This document shows positions 34,520 through 46,400 of a stretch of 64,000 nucleotides of DNA, piece by piece. Position 1 is the first letter of the stretch, and each line of letters starts with the position of its first letter. Made by a program: the position numbers and the translations under genes. The DNA lies in contig CM037871.1 of the NCBI GenBank assembly GCA_021292105.1, positions 36,137,854 through 36,201,853 on the forward strand. Direction: 5' to 3'. This stretch comes from Anadara kagoshimensis. Taxonomy: Eukaryota; Mollusca; Bivalvia; Arcoida; Arcidae. The notes beneath the pieces are model-generated. The model did no database searches. It worked only from the letters and a program-made list of their open reading frames with translations, and was not told where the DNA came from.

Positions 34520-35605
34520 TAAAAACATTTGATTTTCTACACTATACAACACTATCCCTCATTCTAAATTGAAAGAACGTCTTAAAGAAATCATTCACTT
34601 GTCTTTCTTTTACAAAAACGGTAAGCCAAGATACAAATATCTGGTGCTGAACAGCGATTCTGGTTATTTTGTCAAGCATCATACGGATTCCAAACAAAAA
34701 TATACTGAAGATACCATCAACAAAATGTTGCAGTTATTGATAGATAACATATTTGTTGTGTTTGGTAATATAATTTTTCAGCAAACAATCGGTAAACCAA
34801 TGGGTACAAACTGTGCACCATTGCTTGCTGATTTGTTTCTTTATTCTTATGAAGCAGAATTTATGCAGAACCTTGTTAAATCTGGAGAGCAGACTGTCGC
34901 CAAATCATTCACCTCAACATACAGATATACAGATGACGTTCTGTCTCTTAACAATCCTAAATTTGGAGACTATGTAAACGTCATCTATCCTAGTGAGCTT
35001 GAAATAAAAGACACGACTGATTCCTCAAGTTCTGCTTCATATTTAGACTTATACCTGAATTATGACGCACAGGAAAGGCTACATTTGAAATTTTATGACA
35101 AACGTGATGACTTCAATTTGTCTATTGCCAACTTTCCTTTTCGATGCAGCAATATATCTGCTTCTCCTGCTTATGGTGTATTTGTGTCCCAATTAGTACG
35201 CTATGGTAGAGCTTGTTCCCACTACGGGGACTTTGTACAACGAAGTAGGCTGCTTGCAAATAAATTGTTGACTCAGGGATATTGCAAGCCTAGGCTTATC
35301 AAGGCCCTCAAAAAGTTTTATGGCCGTCATCATAGTATTGTTGATAAGTTTGATGTTTCTGTGTCCAGGATTGCCCTGGATATATTTGACGTCTCATAGT
35401 TCCATGTTCCTTTCACACAATTTTGACGTGGCGGGTGTAGCTACCTAAACAGGAGGTGCTTACCCTTCCGGAGCACCCGGCCTCACTTCCCTGGTGGAAG
35501 TTCACGTGTCTAACCTAACTTGTCAGTTCCAAAGTTTTTACTTTGCTTCTGGATTGTGATTCAGACATGGATTAGTATGTTTGTTTTTGATTACATAACA
35601 TCAAT
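34520..35605 (+). mobile_element. Naiad-type Penelope-like element, 5'-truncated RT copy with 3' UTR
   Basis: An uninterrupted frame of about 276 codons (34569-35399, first codon TTG, not a real start) encodes the RT from just after motif A. It includes KPMGTNCAPLLADLFLYSYE, then TYRYTDDVLSL, whose Tyr-Thr-Asp-Asp is the catalytic YxDD box, and a thumb ending LIKALKKFYGRHHSIVDKFD. Upstream it is truncated within motif A. Downstream is the standard 3' UTR to about 35600. It is very similar to 29540-30545 over its length. Role when intact: target-primed reverse transcription of the element RNA. This copy is dead because it lacks the nuclease and RT N-terminus. Confidence 0.9.
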
Positions 35606-35694
35606 TAAAAGTCCGAAAACAATTTACAGAAAAATATTTTATACAAAATTACCCTTGATATCAAAAGATTCCATGTCCCTTTAACTCTCAGTTT

Positions 35695-35834
35695 TAATTA
35701 CACATGTGAAGGATGTAGCAAGCTAATAGGAGGTACTTACCTTTCCGGAGCACCCGAACTCATTTCCCTGGTGGAAGTTTACTTGTTTAACCTAATTTGT
35801 CAGTTTCAAAGTTTTACTTTGGGGGGGGGGGGGG
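35695..35834 (+). mobile_element. Second Naiad-type 3' tail in tandem, ending in a G-run
   Basis: CACATGTGAAGGATGTAGCA...CCCTGGTGGAAGTTTACTTG...AAAGTTTTACTTT, then 15 G at 35820-35834. Its tip is missing. It lies 90 bp after the tail of the 34520 copy. Confidence 0.75.
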
Positions 35835-36581
35835 GTAATGATTTCGACAGAATGTTTGTTTGATATTATCTAATACTTTTTTTAAATAACTGCATTTTAA
35901 TAATCTAAGCTTAGCATAATGGACTTGATCTCGACGGGTTCCTAGAAAATTGCATGTAGAAACTTTGGTGCTGTATCCTTATGTTTATAGAACCGGTAAA
36001 GTAAAACATTTATAACATCCCAAGATATTTCATTGGCGTCATTTATTTGTTTGTTCTATGACTATGACGTGGTTTAGTGAGTTTATCATGGGTATAATTA
36101 CGAGAATTTCAGTTCATTGAATAGTCTGGTGTAAATCCGCGATGCATTTATAAAATTGTATAAGTCCATGTCTTTGCGTCTGTCACGTAATGTATTTCCT
36201 CAGATTTCTTTAAAACGCCTAGAACTCTTGATAGAGTGAAATGTGAAACCTGCCCGCTTCAAATTCCATATCTATGTGAATGCCGATTCATTCACTTTGT
36301 TTAACTAAAAATACAACAGCTAAATTTTATGAAAGCAGAAATAACCTTCATTTACTGTGGTAATCTTGAAATGTCTCTAATTGCATTTAAGGACATCATT
36401 TTACACCTTTTGGAGTAACTGTTTATTATTTGAAGTTCATTAGTAGCATAGAATAAATTGCCAGATATTTGTAATGCTGTGTCATTGACGCACAATGATA
36501 TTTTTAGTACGGATTGTAATTACTATAATAATATATGTAATAATAAAAGATTGCTTCCGGGGTGGGTACTAGTTACATCAC

Positions 36582-37055
36582 AAACAAACATAACAATCAA
36601 TGTAAACACATAAAATAAAAACAAGAACTTTAATCAGGAAATTCAGGACGAGTGCTCCAAGATGGTAAGCAACTCTAATCAATCGATCGCCAAACTACAA
36701 TCCAAATTAAAAACTTTGAAGCTGTCAAATTAGGTTAAACACAAGAACTCCAACCAGGTAAGTTAGACCGGTGCTCTGGAATGGTTAGCAACTATTGTTT
36801 GGATAGCTTCATCCGCATTGCGTGTCACCCAAATTGAGAGTGAAAGGAACATTGGACTATAGGACGTCAAATATATCCAGGGTTATCATGGACATATAGA
36901 TATGATTTTTATCAACAATATTGTGTTGAAGACCATTTAACTTTTTATGGCCCTAATAAGTATAGCCTTACAATATCCCTTGGCCAATAATTTATTTGTA
37001 AGCAGCTCACTTCATTGTATACATTTCCCGTAGTGGGAACAAACTCTTTGATAGC
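36582..37055 (-). mobile_element. Two Naiad-type 3' fragments in tandem
   Basis: A degenerate tail (36582-36710) is followed head to tail by a second one (36705-37055), which reaches into the RT thumb (TTATTTGTAAGCAGCTCACT, CGTAGTGGGAACAAACTC). Both are reverse orientation. Confidence 0.75.
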
Positions 37056-37689
37056 GTATTAAATAATTATAAAACACATAATAAGCTGGAACCGGGTATA
37101 TTGATGCATAAATAAGAAAAGTTGACAATAGAAAATTTGAACTCATAACGTTTGTTGTACAGCTTCAAATATAGTTTTCCGTGGACGTCATAATTGAGTT
37201 ATAAGTCTATATTTGAAGCAAAACTTGAGGAATCAGTGATATCTTATATTTCAAGCTCACTGGATAGGTTCCATTCACATAGTCTAAAAAAACAGTCTTA
37301 TGTATTTTGACTAAAATAAAATTCACGTGTTAAAATGATGTATTCTTGTTAGATGTTTATGAAGAGTTTTATTGGCTGCTAAATTTGTAAAAGGAAATCA
37401 TTGAAGTTAAAATCAAATCAGTTCAAATAGATTGCAGAAAGATAAACGGATACATTGATAAGTATTTGTTATTTTTCAAACATTGGAATGTATTTTCGTT
37501 TCAATTGTTTCACATTAAAATAAAAGATTGATATTATATTTAACAATTAAATTAGCGATTGTTAATATAAATATTAACTGACAGTGTCACTACAAAATAT
37601 GTTTTTCCTCAGAAGACGTGATTCAAAAGCATCAAACAAAGAACACATGATAATACAATATATTTCAAATTAGTGGAAAGTAAGATCAC

Positions 37690-38060
37690 TATTTTTACAT
37701 AGGTATTCAAGTTCTCCCCAAAGGGCATTATCATGATAATGAAATCTAGATCTGTCTCTCGAGAGCCAAATACCCCGCCCTAACATCTACAATGGTTCAA
37801 TGTTTTTCCGCGACCTTGACCTTCCGATATGACCTTGGTTCAAAGTCATGAGACATCTCTGGTCCATGATTATTTATGTGAAGCTTTTGAAATATGACCT
37901 GGACAAGATCTTCAAACATACTTTTCTCGCAACATTGACCTTTCCGATATCACCTTAGTTCAAGGTCATGACAGCTATGAGATATGGCCCGGATACGATT
38001 TTAAACGGAGATAAGGTGATTCCTAGATAACCCCTAAAACTAGTTTGCCGAGGGTATAAT
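37690..38060. repeat. Dispersed GACCTTGACCTT repeat
   Basis: CGCGACCTTGACCTTCCGAT and CAACATTGACCTTTCCGATA are two internal copies. No coding sense. Confidence 0.55.
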
Positions 38061-38064
38061 GAAT

Positions 38065-39475
38065 AAAAAAAATGTGAATGCTATATAGCCTAATGACCTT
38101 GAAATGATACGACTAATTTTCGGGATTGTGATTTGAACATGGACAAACACCTGTGTGTATGATTAGTACAGCTTCTTGTTGTCTTTCACACCAAAGTAAA
38201 GGAAATGTTTGTCTGTTACACATTGCATAATAAAATATATTGATATAAACAATGTTGTCCATACCCAAGTTAAACTATCACCATTCCTAAAATGAAACCG
38301 GGTAATTTTGAAATCAGAGTAATTGCATTGGTTTTCAAAAATATTAAATTATTTATATGTTTGTTTAAAACTACTCTGACCTTATGACGTTTTACGAAAC
38401 TTGCTGTTATTCATTTTTCATGAAATTTATCGTATAGATCTGATAAAAATCGATTATTAATACGTTATTTTTTATCAATATTAGAACCTATGTTTTATTA
38501 ACAATTCCGCAATGCTTATTTGAAAATATCATGTTCAGAAAATATTGATTTTTCCAATTTAAAAAAAAAAATGTGTTTATGAATGGCAATATTTCATTAA
38601 AGAATCCTCTATGGAAAACAAAACCTTTTTTCATTCGCCGACGCGAATTTATTGGAAGCAAAACTCAAATAGTTTTCAATTCACTATTTTCCGGTTTACA
38701 ACAATGTTATTATATTTGAACAAACGATTAAGCTATATTTAATACCTGTTACAAAAACAAACATTCTTTTGTCTCAAAAACTTAATAAAAACTGCGTCTG
38801 TTTTATAAATAAAGTCTAAATATGTTTTCATTTACAAAAAATTGGAAAATCTATTTGTTAGGATAAAATGACGTATATAAAGTTCAGCAAAAACATTTGA
38901 AACCGGAATTATGTTTGGGAAATATAACATCACGTTTCATAAAAACACCTTGTTTTCTATTAATGTAATTCTGTGTCTAAAATTAATTAAATTTAGAAAA
39001 CATTATTAATTAAAGCACATCAATAGATAAATTGTAATTAAAGATTCTAAATGTGGATATTAAAAATAATTAAATTGAACTCTTGATTGATTTTTTTTAT
39101 TTCCTTATTTATTTTTCACTTTTACACTGACAACGCTGGGTGGAGTCAATGAGGCAAAGGGTTATGGGTGGTTAAGTTCATTTATAATTATTTTAATAAA
39201 ATAAAGCAAATCTATCTGTAGCTGAGGTACATGTTTTAGTAATACTAGTAGTCAACTAAACATGCATTCCATTCCCAATTAGACACTCCTAGACTGGCAA
39301 GGTACAGAATTATACATTAACATGTTGATGTCCTAGATGTTTTTTACTACTGCAGGATAGAGATTTTTAAAATAAGCACTGCTCAAGGTTATCAATTATC
39401 TTTCCTGATTTTTTTATATAAAGTAAGAAAAATGTGTTATATCACTTGAAAAATAAAAATAATGAAAAAAAAACA
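38065..39475. other. No recognisable content
   Basis: Very AT-rich, no frames of note. Confidence 0.5.
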
Positions 39476-39612
39476 AACATACCAATCTTCTATGTCCAGA
39501 TCCTAAATCCCAAATCAAAGAGAAACCTGACAAATGAAGTGACCTTCATGCGGGGAAGTGAGGCCAGTTGCTCCGGATTAGTTAGCAACCGCCTGTTTAG
39601 CTAGCTAAACGT
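39476..39612 (-). mobile_element. Naiad-type 3' tail fragment
   Basis: GGGGAAGTGAGGCCAGTTGC and TTAGCAACCGCCTGTTTAGC in reverse orientation. Confidence 0.7.
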
Positions 39613-40729
39613 GTAAATTCTAGTTGTACCTTTCTTTGCACACCGACTGATGATACCGTAGGGAATTGGTAACACCTCACCTCACCTATCCTCTTCGTGC
39701 CCATTGGCACATAAGGAATTGGTAACAGGCCCACACTAAAGTTCTAGGGAGGTTGGCGAGTCCTTAAATATTCTTCTCAATATATCAGTTGGTCTCATTT
39801 AAACAGCCCTGCTTAACTAGCTTCCTAATAACATAGTGTATCGGTACTATAAAGTTTTCACAACATATAATTTCTGATAACAACAAAAGAAATGCGTTAC
39901 TTATTCGATTTTCATACAATTTCAGGATTACCGGTATTCGTTTTTTCGTAATGAAAGACATTATATTTTTAATGAGCGTATTTGTAAACCAATAATGGAA
40001 AATACTATGGAATTGCTTTGGCCTTCTAATTTTACTATAAACAAACCACTAAGAATAATTATGTAATTAAATCAAGGGTCCGTCCAAAGTGTGATGTTTA
40101 ATAATGCTTGTCATTTTGTGTGTGTTTTGCTTTCGTATAGTTTTGGAATGCTTCTGTTACAAAAGTACAACTGCAAGAGAAAGAAAGAAACGATTAAACA
40201 CATTGACCGGAAGCAGGCAGTAACCACTTCCAGTCAAGTTGAAGGGTTGAAATTGATGTTTTAGTCTTAAAGAAAGCTTCATTCATATTCCAACATGAAA
40301 AGAATATATTAATTCTAAGAGCTAAACATGCGCTTAGATCATACCGGGCAAAGCATAATTTTAACATCCCCCCCCCGCTAAAAATGAAGCAGGGGTAGAA
40401 AAAAATGAACCCCACCATTTTCTTATTATTTGGCCTAAACTTGGTTCAACTAAACAAAAATAATAATTTTAGCAAAGAAATGCTACGGAATTACACGTCA
40501 CACCGCACTAAAATGCACATTTGAAATAGAATAAAAAAGAAAGAAATTATAAAAAAAGAGCTTAGCAAACTCTGCCACAAATAACGACCAAAACTGTTAT
40601 CATCTACGTGTTCATTGTAGATTATATTTGTTTTGACGTTCATCTAGTTAGAAATAAAGTGTTCAGTTTTCAGTTGTTTTGAGCGTAATACCACTTTATA
40701 CGACCATCTTATACAAATTTAGTTTATTA
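39613..40729. other. No recognisable content
   Basis: A 74-codon minus-strand frame at 40194-40418 crosses a C-run and has no support. Confidence 0.5.
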
Positions 40730-40996
40730 ATATATAGTGTGATATCGACGAGAAAAATAAACATTGACCGTGACCCCACAAGAAATGTGACATTCACCGA
40801 GGCCGTGGTAATTGTTTTCTTATATGACAAACAGACAAGTGTCTTTCAAAACATTCGTAACAGCTTTTATAAAATACCAACGATAATAAAATGGTAACAA
40901 TAAAATCTAACTGAAAAACTTTTTCTGTTGATCTATATCGACAGCCGATGATGTGTTTTTGTCCGATGGCATACACCGAATTAGATATACACCGGC
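40730..40996. repeat. Dispersed repeat related to the 13.56-kb foldback, copy 1
   Basis: TAGTGTGATATCGACGAGAA and AATAAACATTGACCGTGACC echo the 13.56-kb arm. CCACAAGAAATGTGACATTC and CTTTTTCTGTTGATCTATAT are shared with 41128-41330. Confidence 0.65.
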
Positions 40997-41127
40997 TTTT
41001 TCAGAAATCCGTGATATATCATGTAAGATGAAATGGCCACGTATAACCATTTTACATAAAGATGGAATCGATTAATCATATAATAATTTATAATTATTGA
41101 CTTTAATGAGGTTATGTCAAGGATTTA

Positions 41128-41330
41128 TGACCCCACAAGAAATGTGATATTCACCGAGGCTGTAGCATTGTTTTCTTATATGACAAACAGACAAGTGTCT
41201 TTCAAAAACAATTCGTAACAGCGTCTATATATATCAACAATAATAAACTGGTAACAATAAAATGTACATAAACACTTTTTCTGTTGATCTATATCCAGGA
41301 CAGCAGATGACGTGTTTTTGTCCGAAATTG
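41128..41330. repeat. Dispersed repeat, copy 2 in direct orientation
   Basis: CCCCACAAGAAATGTGATAT, ATATGACAAACAGACAAGTG, CTTTTTCTGTTGATCTATAT; about 360 bp from copy 1. Confidence 0.8.
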
Positions 41331-41733
41331 CCACGAGATCCGACGCTTTTAAAGTAGCTCTATTCTGATTAGCTTATCAAAAGCTTACGGCTGCTCTGAT
41401 TGGTTCTATTTTATTTTAGACTCTAGAAAATCACCGCCGTTAATTTGAAGGGACCTCGAGATCAATTTGGACCATAAAGTTACCCTCAAGTGCAGAATTG
41501 CGCGGTGAACATAACGATTTGTCCAGTGCTGCGTAACATGTTCTTAGCCAATCAAATTGAGTAAAATCAGTTGTCGTATAGTAAAAACAACACTAAGGGA
41601 CATGGCCATGCAAAATCGGAGTTTTAAAATCGGTTGTAATTTCTTATTTGGTTGTTTTTATCATCTAATTGAGTCGTGTGTTTGGTTTGGTGTCTAGATC
41701 TGTTGTCGTGTTCATGTTTTTTCAATTGTAAAT

Positions 41734-42060
41734 TTCTTCCTGATGATGGATTGTATTCCGAAATGGTCGAATTATAACTGGTATAATATGTAACTTCAAC
41801 TACTAGATTGGTATCTCTCTGCTGGTGGACTTAGCAATAAGCATTCACGAGGATATTATAAACTCAATAGGCCATACGCTTGTATAATCAGAGATATACA
41901 ATTGTCTATTTATCGCTAAATAAAATCTGAAAATCCTAAAAAAACTGAGGTAGTTTTCTCATGCAAAGTATTTTCCTTAGCAAGATTTGATTTAATATAT
42001 TTTTATCTTTTGGATATTTTTCAGCCCCTTGATAAACTGGTCGTCTAATGCTGTAAAATT
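41734..42060 (+). repeat. Hammerhead-bearing repeat unit between two degenerate ribozyme remnants
   Basis: CTGATGA at 41740-41746, followed by CCGAAATGGTCGAA, marks a first motif. The unit then runs through GGTATCTCTCTGCTGGTGGA and ATTTTCCTTAGCAAGATTTG to a second partial motif, GGTCGTCTAATGCTGTAAAA at about 42037. This spacing and the CTGCTGGTGGAC block match the Penelope/retrozyme hammerhead repeats of marine invertebrates as I know them. Confidence 0.5.
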
Positions 42061-42682
42061 AACAAGGTTATAATGTTATTTTTTCTATTTTAAATTATGT
42101 ATGAAATAGTAGTCGCACCGGCTTGAATACGGCTGTCATATACACGTTAGGGCACGTTCGTTCACATTGCAAGCTTAGAAGTCTTCCGAGATGAAAGCAT
42201 CAGTTTGGTATATAATTGTTCTAAGTATTGCAATTTAAAGCTACTTGAAACACATTTTGTGTAGCAACAGAACTTCAATGATTAATAATGCATGATCGGA
42301 TAACGAAAGCATGCACAATTAGTCTTAAAAGGTATCTCCCAAAGCAGTATCTAAAATTGAATAGATCTACATTTTGTTTATAATAATATTTCAAAAGTTA
42401 TTAATTTTAGATTACTTTCTTTCCGATGATAACATGAGGACCACACATGTGTATTATTAATAACTGCATGTATATACTATTTATATTACTTTTAATATAC
42501 AAACAACAAGTTTAAAAGAATCTAAAAAAGCAATATCAAGTCTGTAATTTTAAACTGATCTCAATTAAAATTAAAGCGCCTATTTATTTTAGGAGATACA
42601 ACATCTGATTTTAGCTGAATTACAGAGATTACCTAATTTAAACTTATAATTACTTCAATACTGAATTTTATATTCATAAATC

Positions 42683-42985
42683 AAAAACAAACATACTAAT
42701 CCGTGTCCGAATCATAATCCAGAAGCAAAGTAAAAACTTTGGAACTGACAAGTTAGGTTAGACACGTGAACTTCTACCAGGGAAGTGAGGCCGGGTGCTC
42801 CGGAAGGGTAAGCACCTCCTGTTTAGCTAGCTACACCCGCCACGTGTGTAATCAAAATTGTGTGAAAGGAACATGGAACTATGAGACGTCAAATATATCC
42901 AGGGCAATCCTGGACACAGAGACATCAAACTTATCAACAACACTGCGATGACGGCCATAAAACTTTTTTAGAGCCTTGATATTAA
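42683..42985 (-). mobile_element. Naiad-type 3' fragment, best-preserved tail on the minus strand
   Basis: Contains the whole 3' UTR (ACTTCTACCAGGGAAGTGAG, GTAAGCACCTCCTGTTTAGC, CTACACCCGCCACGTGTGTA) and the last codons (ATGAGACGTCAAATATATCC). The open frame on the opposite strand here is a shadow. Confidence 0.88.
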
Positions 42986-43111
42986 ATAGTAATTATTAAT
43001 ATCATTAAGACCTGAATATTATGCACAAGGCAATAGCCAAGGTAACTAAGTACCTCTTAAAAGAACCAAATAACATACGAAATAAACTCTTATTGAGAAC
43101 AATAGTTATGA

Positions 43112-43375
43112 AACTGTTGACATTGGAGGTGAACTTTATGTAATAACAAACTGGCTTCAATTGATGTGAACTATGTAAAAAAAACATTTACAACCATACC
43201 TCAGGAAACTGACAGGTACCTGCATTTAAAGTTTGTCACTTGCATCTAAAAACTGTTGACATTGGAGGTGAACTTTATATAATAATATACTGTTTATCTG
43301 GCTTAACTATCTAATTTTTTCACAACGATAGCTCAGGAAACGGACAGGTACCTGCGTTTAAAGTTTTATATGGTT
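43112..43375. repeat. 139-bp tandem duplication
   Basis: AACTGTTGACATTGGAGGTG at 43112 and 43251. CTCAGGAAAC(T/G)GACAGGTAC is repeated likewise. Confidence 0.88.
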
Positions 43376-43529
43376 GCGTTGTGTTTTTAGAAGTTTTTCA
43401 GTAACATTTTTTTTCTTCTGTGAATCTTTCAAATTGGGAAATGGTCATGATACAAGGGACTGTTTACAAAAGTATTTGGATTTTGTAGTATTTATAAAAT
43501 ATCACTCTGTAAATCAGGGTTGAGGATTA

Positions 43530-43665
43530 CTCGAATCACACAACTGGTCTCAATCTTCGAATTCTATAAAGTCCACGTGCTACCTAATTTCCCAGTTTTT
43601 TTTTTAATTTTCAGTTTGCTTTTGGGATTGTCATACATGAATCATTGGTATATTTGTGGTTGAAT
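43530..43665 (+). mobile_element. Highly degenerate Naiad-like tail
   Basis: GTCCACGTGCTACCTAATTT...TTTTCAGTTTGCTTTTGGGA...CATTGGTATATTTG shows the tail order but many changes. Confidence 0.4.
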
Positions 43666-44089
43666 ATTCATGCTGTCGGAAAGTCGGGTGTTTTATAATC
43701 GGTGTTCTCAGTATATTCACTTTTATGTTCCTTCGTTTGGTTCTGGTATACTTTGGTTGTTTTTTGGCTAGTTTTGACAGATTTAATTTATTTATAACAA
43801 TATAGTCTTTTTATTTCCGACTTATATATAATGCCGCTATACAAGGAATTGTTCCTAACAGTAATCAACAACTTATTTATGACCAGGGAACGCGCGTATG
43901 CAGTTTAGCAGTATGTTTCTTCATATTTAAAATGTGTCAGGAAAGCAGTGTCTGGCCACTTGCTATGGAACGCACTTAGGTGTATGAAAAATTTCATACT
44001 GACCGACTAGATAAGCATATTAAAAGAAGCAAGAAAATAAAGTAAACTAGCATCCCACCTTATAATTAGTTGATACGTTCTTGCGATAA

Positions 44090-44375
44090 GATCTTATGTT
44101 CAAAGAGTTATAACTCCACGAATAATGAGCAAACCAAATTAGGTCAATAAAATGCGCATTTAACAATGTTGATGCTTTGCACTATGTTTCATAAAATAGT
44201 ATTTAATGGTTTTGGAGATTTGCTTCATGATCACACGAGAAATGTCTGAACGGACGCACGGGAGGAAAGACGAATTTTATTATGAACTATCTGGACGGAC
44301 GGGCGGATAAACCTACAGAAGGATGGATGGAAGTTCGAATGTAACATGTAATATCCTCCTGTTTTTAAAAGGCGG
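44090..44375. repeat. Dispersed AAGGGCCATAACTCC repeat
   Basis: GAGTTATAACTCCACGAATA, CAATGTTGATGCTTTGCACT, ATAAAATAGTATTTAATGGT, and a GGACGGACGGGCGGAT end. Confidence 0.65.
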
Positions 44376-44504
44376 AGACTACTAGAAACGGTAATGTGTT
44401 TGTTTTACATTATTAGCAAGATTCTGATCCGACAAACCCTCTTCTGAATCTTCTTCGTAAATCGTTAAAATCTTACCATCGTGTAATTGATAATAATAAT
44501 AATA

Positions 44505-45545
44505 ATAACTAGAGATTGTAACTGGGATACCAGTTACGTATGATTCCCCACCATCTATAAATAATTTATGGCATATATCTGGTGAAAAGACCCTAGCAGG
44601 GTTAGCGCTAGGTTGTAAAAGACTGTCGCCAAGGAAATCGCCAGTTGTAAATTTTTTTTTACAATTTTTGCCTAAATTTTACGGGTATGATTTCGGGAAA
44701 AATAAATAGTGGTGCCTCATAGATCGTGATCACGACTAAGGGAACAAAATAGTTTTTTAAAAAAATGTTCTAAATTTCATTTCAAATTTTAATATAATTC
44801 TCATCTTATGCATCACCATAGCGTCAATTTTCCAATATATTTCAACACACTATATGAAGTCTGGTTAAAGGAAAAAACGACATACCGGTCATTAGGAAAG
44901 TGTCAGTCAGTAAAAGGAGAAATTTCATTGGTATAAACTTAAAAAGTGGGCAGTCTTCTACTTCCACTGTCAGTGATTAACAGAATACCCCCAAGCCATT
45001 TCGACACGCTTAACCTTCTTCGATCTATCAAGGCGAATTGTATACACAATTCAGCTCATTGTGTAAGGTTTTAATTACAGGCGTGTGACGTGACAAGCTG
45101 TGGTTTGAAAAATCGCCAAGTTTTTGACGGTCACTAATCGGATTAACTCATACGTGAAAGCATTTGCTTGGTATAATTAAAGTGTCGTAACCAGCTTATG
45201 TCCATTCAGAATTGGTTTCCCCGGGTATTTAACTACGTATTTAATTAAGCAATTTACACCCACCCACCCACCTTTAAGATAACGAAAATGAACACGTCTT
45301 GATTATCTACACAGACAAAAGATTATTGGTAGCAATTTCATCTAAATCCATCAAGCCGTTCCCGAGATATGCATCAGCATATGGTCTTGAGAGAAGAAGA
45401 ATAATAAGAATAATAATAAGAATAATAATAAGAATAATAATAAGAAGAATTATAATAATAATAAGAAGAAACAGAACGAAAACAATATGATACCCCACCT
45501 TCGGTGGTGGGGAATCATAATAATCATATAACAACTAGATTCAGA
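44505..45545 (+). mobile_element. Hairpin-ended non-autonomous element (unclassified)
   Basis: Near the left end a hairpin, GTAACTGG-GATA-CCAGTTAC, is followed by TATGATTCCCCACC. Near the right end GGTGGTGGGGAATCATA is the inverse of that block and forms a strong local hairpin with CCCCACCTTC. ACTAGA occurs just outside both ends (44508 and 45536) and could be a target duplication. The interior holds GCTAGGTTGTAAAAGACTGT and an (AATAATAAG)n tract. Confidence 0.5.
45395..45475 (+). repeat. (AATAATAAG)n-like microsatellite
   Basis: AATAATAAGAATAATAATAA repeats with AAG interruptions. The Ile/Arg-rich open frames over it are artefacts. Confidence 0.9.
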
Positions 45546-46189
45546 CGAGTCAAGAAACAGCTTTAAAATTCTGGATATTAAATTTGAAATGCCTTAGTCA
45601 CAGCTATTGTTAACCTGTCATATTTGACGCAAGTAGAGTTCTTTAAGGCTTGTTTTCGCACTTAAACTTTAAACAATTTGATCACTATTTATTTATCATA
45701 TCTTTAATAAACATGTTTTCATCAATCTTCGTTCAAATGTTAGATCACAGAAGTTATTAGAGCTTGGGTCAAAACATCTTTTATCACTCTAAAAGAACAT
45801 AATAGATGTTTATATATTAATAAAGGATGGTAGACTTTTTAAACAAAAATATTAATTATGTTTACAATAACAGCTGTCTCCAGCATTTTACTGACCAATG
45901 ACTCATGTAAAATTTGAGAAAGTGAATACGTAGAATACTAAAGATGCATCTGTACTTTATCATAAAACGCAATAACAAAGCATAAACAAGGAGTTGTCAG
46001 ATAAACACTTGAAATTAAAAAGAGGTATGAAAAGTCGATATATTGACAAATTGTATGAAAACACTATTTTTGTCATTTCTTGTTTTGCTACAAAATTTAT
46101 TAGATCAATTTTTAACAGAACATAAAATTTACCAAACAACGGCTTTCAATGAACCAAATATAAACAAATATGAACATTTGCATCAAATA
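45546..46189. other. No recognisable content
   Basis: AT-rich, no coding sense. Confidence 0.5.
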
Positions 46190-46400
46190 CAAACATACTG
46201 ACCAATGTTAAAATCGCAATCATAAAAGCAAAGTTATACAACTGCAAAACTGGCAAATCAAGTAAAACACACGAACTACTACGAGAAAAGTAAGTATGAG
46301 TTAGACCCTCCCTCTTGTTTAGTTAGCTTTACCCATCAAGTGTGAAATCTAAATTGCGGATAAAAGTGAAAATGAAATTATGGGGCATCAAATCTTCCCC
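46190..46400 (-). mobile_element. Naiad-type 3' fragment
   Basis: Reverse-strand degenerate tail (AAAACACACGAACTACTACG, CTCTTGTTTAGTTAGCTTTA, AAATTATGGGGCATCAAATC). Confidence 0.65.

Noticed and set aside
42766-42951. Plus-strand 61-codon frame, and a similar minus-strand frame at 30259-30462
   Set aside because: Antisense shadows of the Naiad 3' UTR and RT end. The same peptide appears wherever the tail is well kept.
45299-45534. Two small frames rich in Ile and Arg
   Set aside because: Translation of an (AATAATAAG)n tract inside a transposable element.
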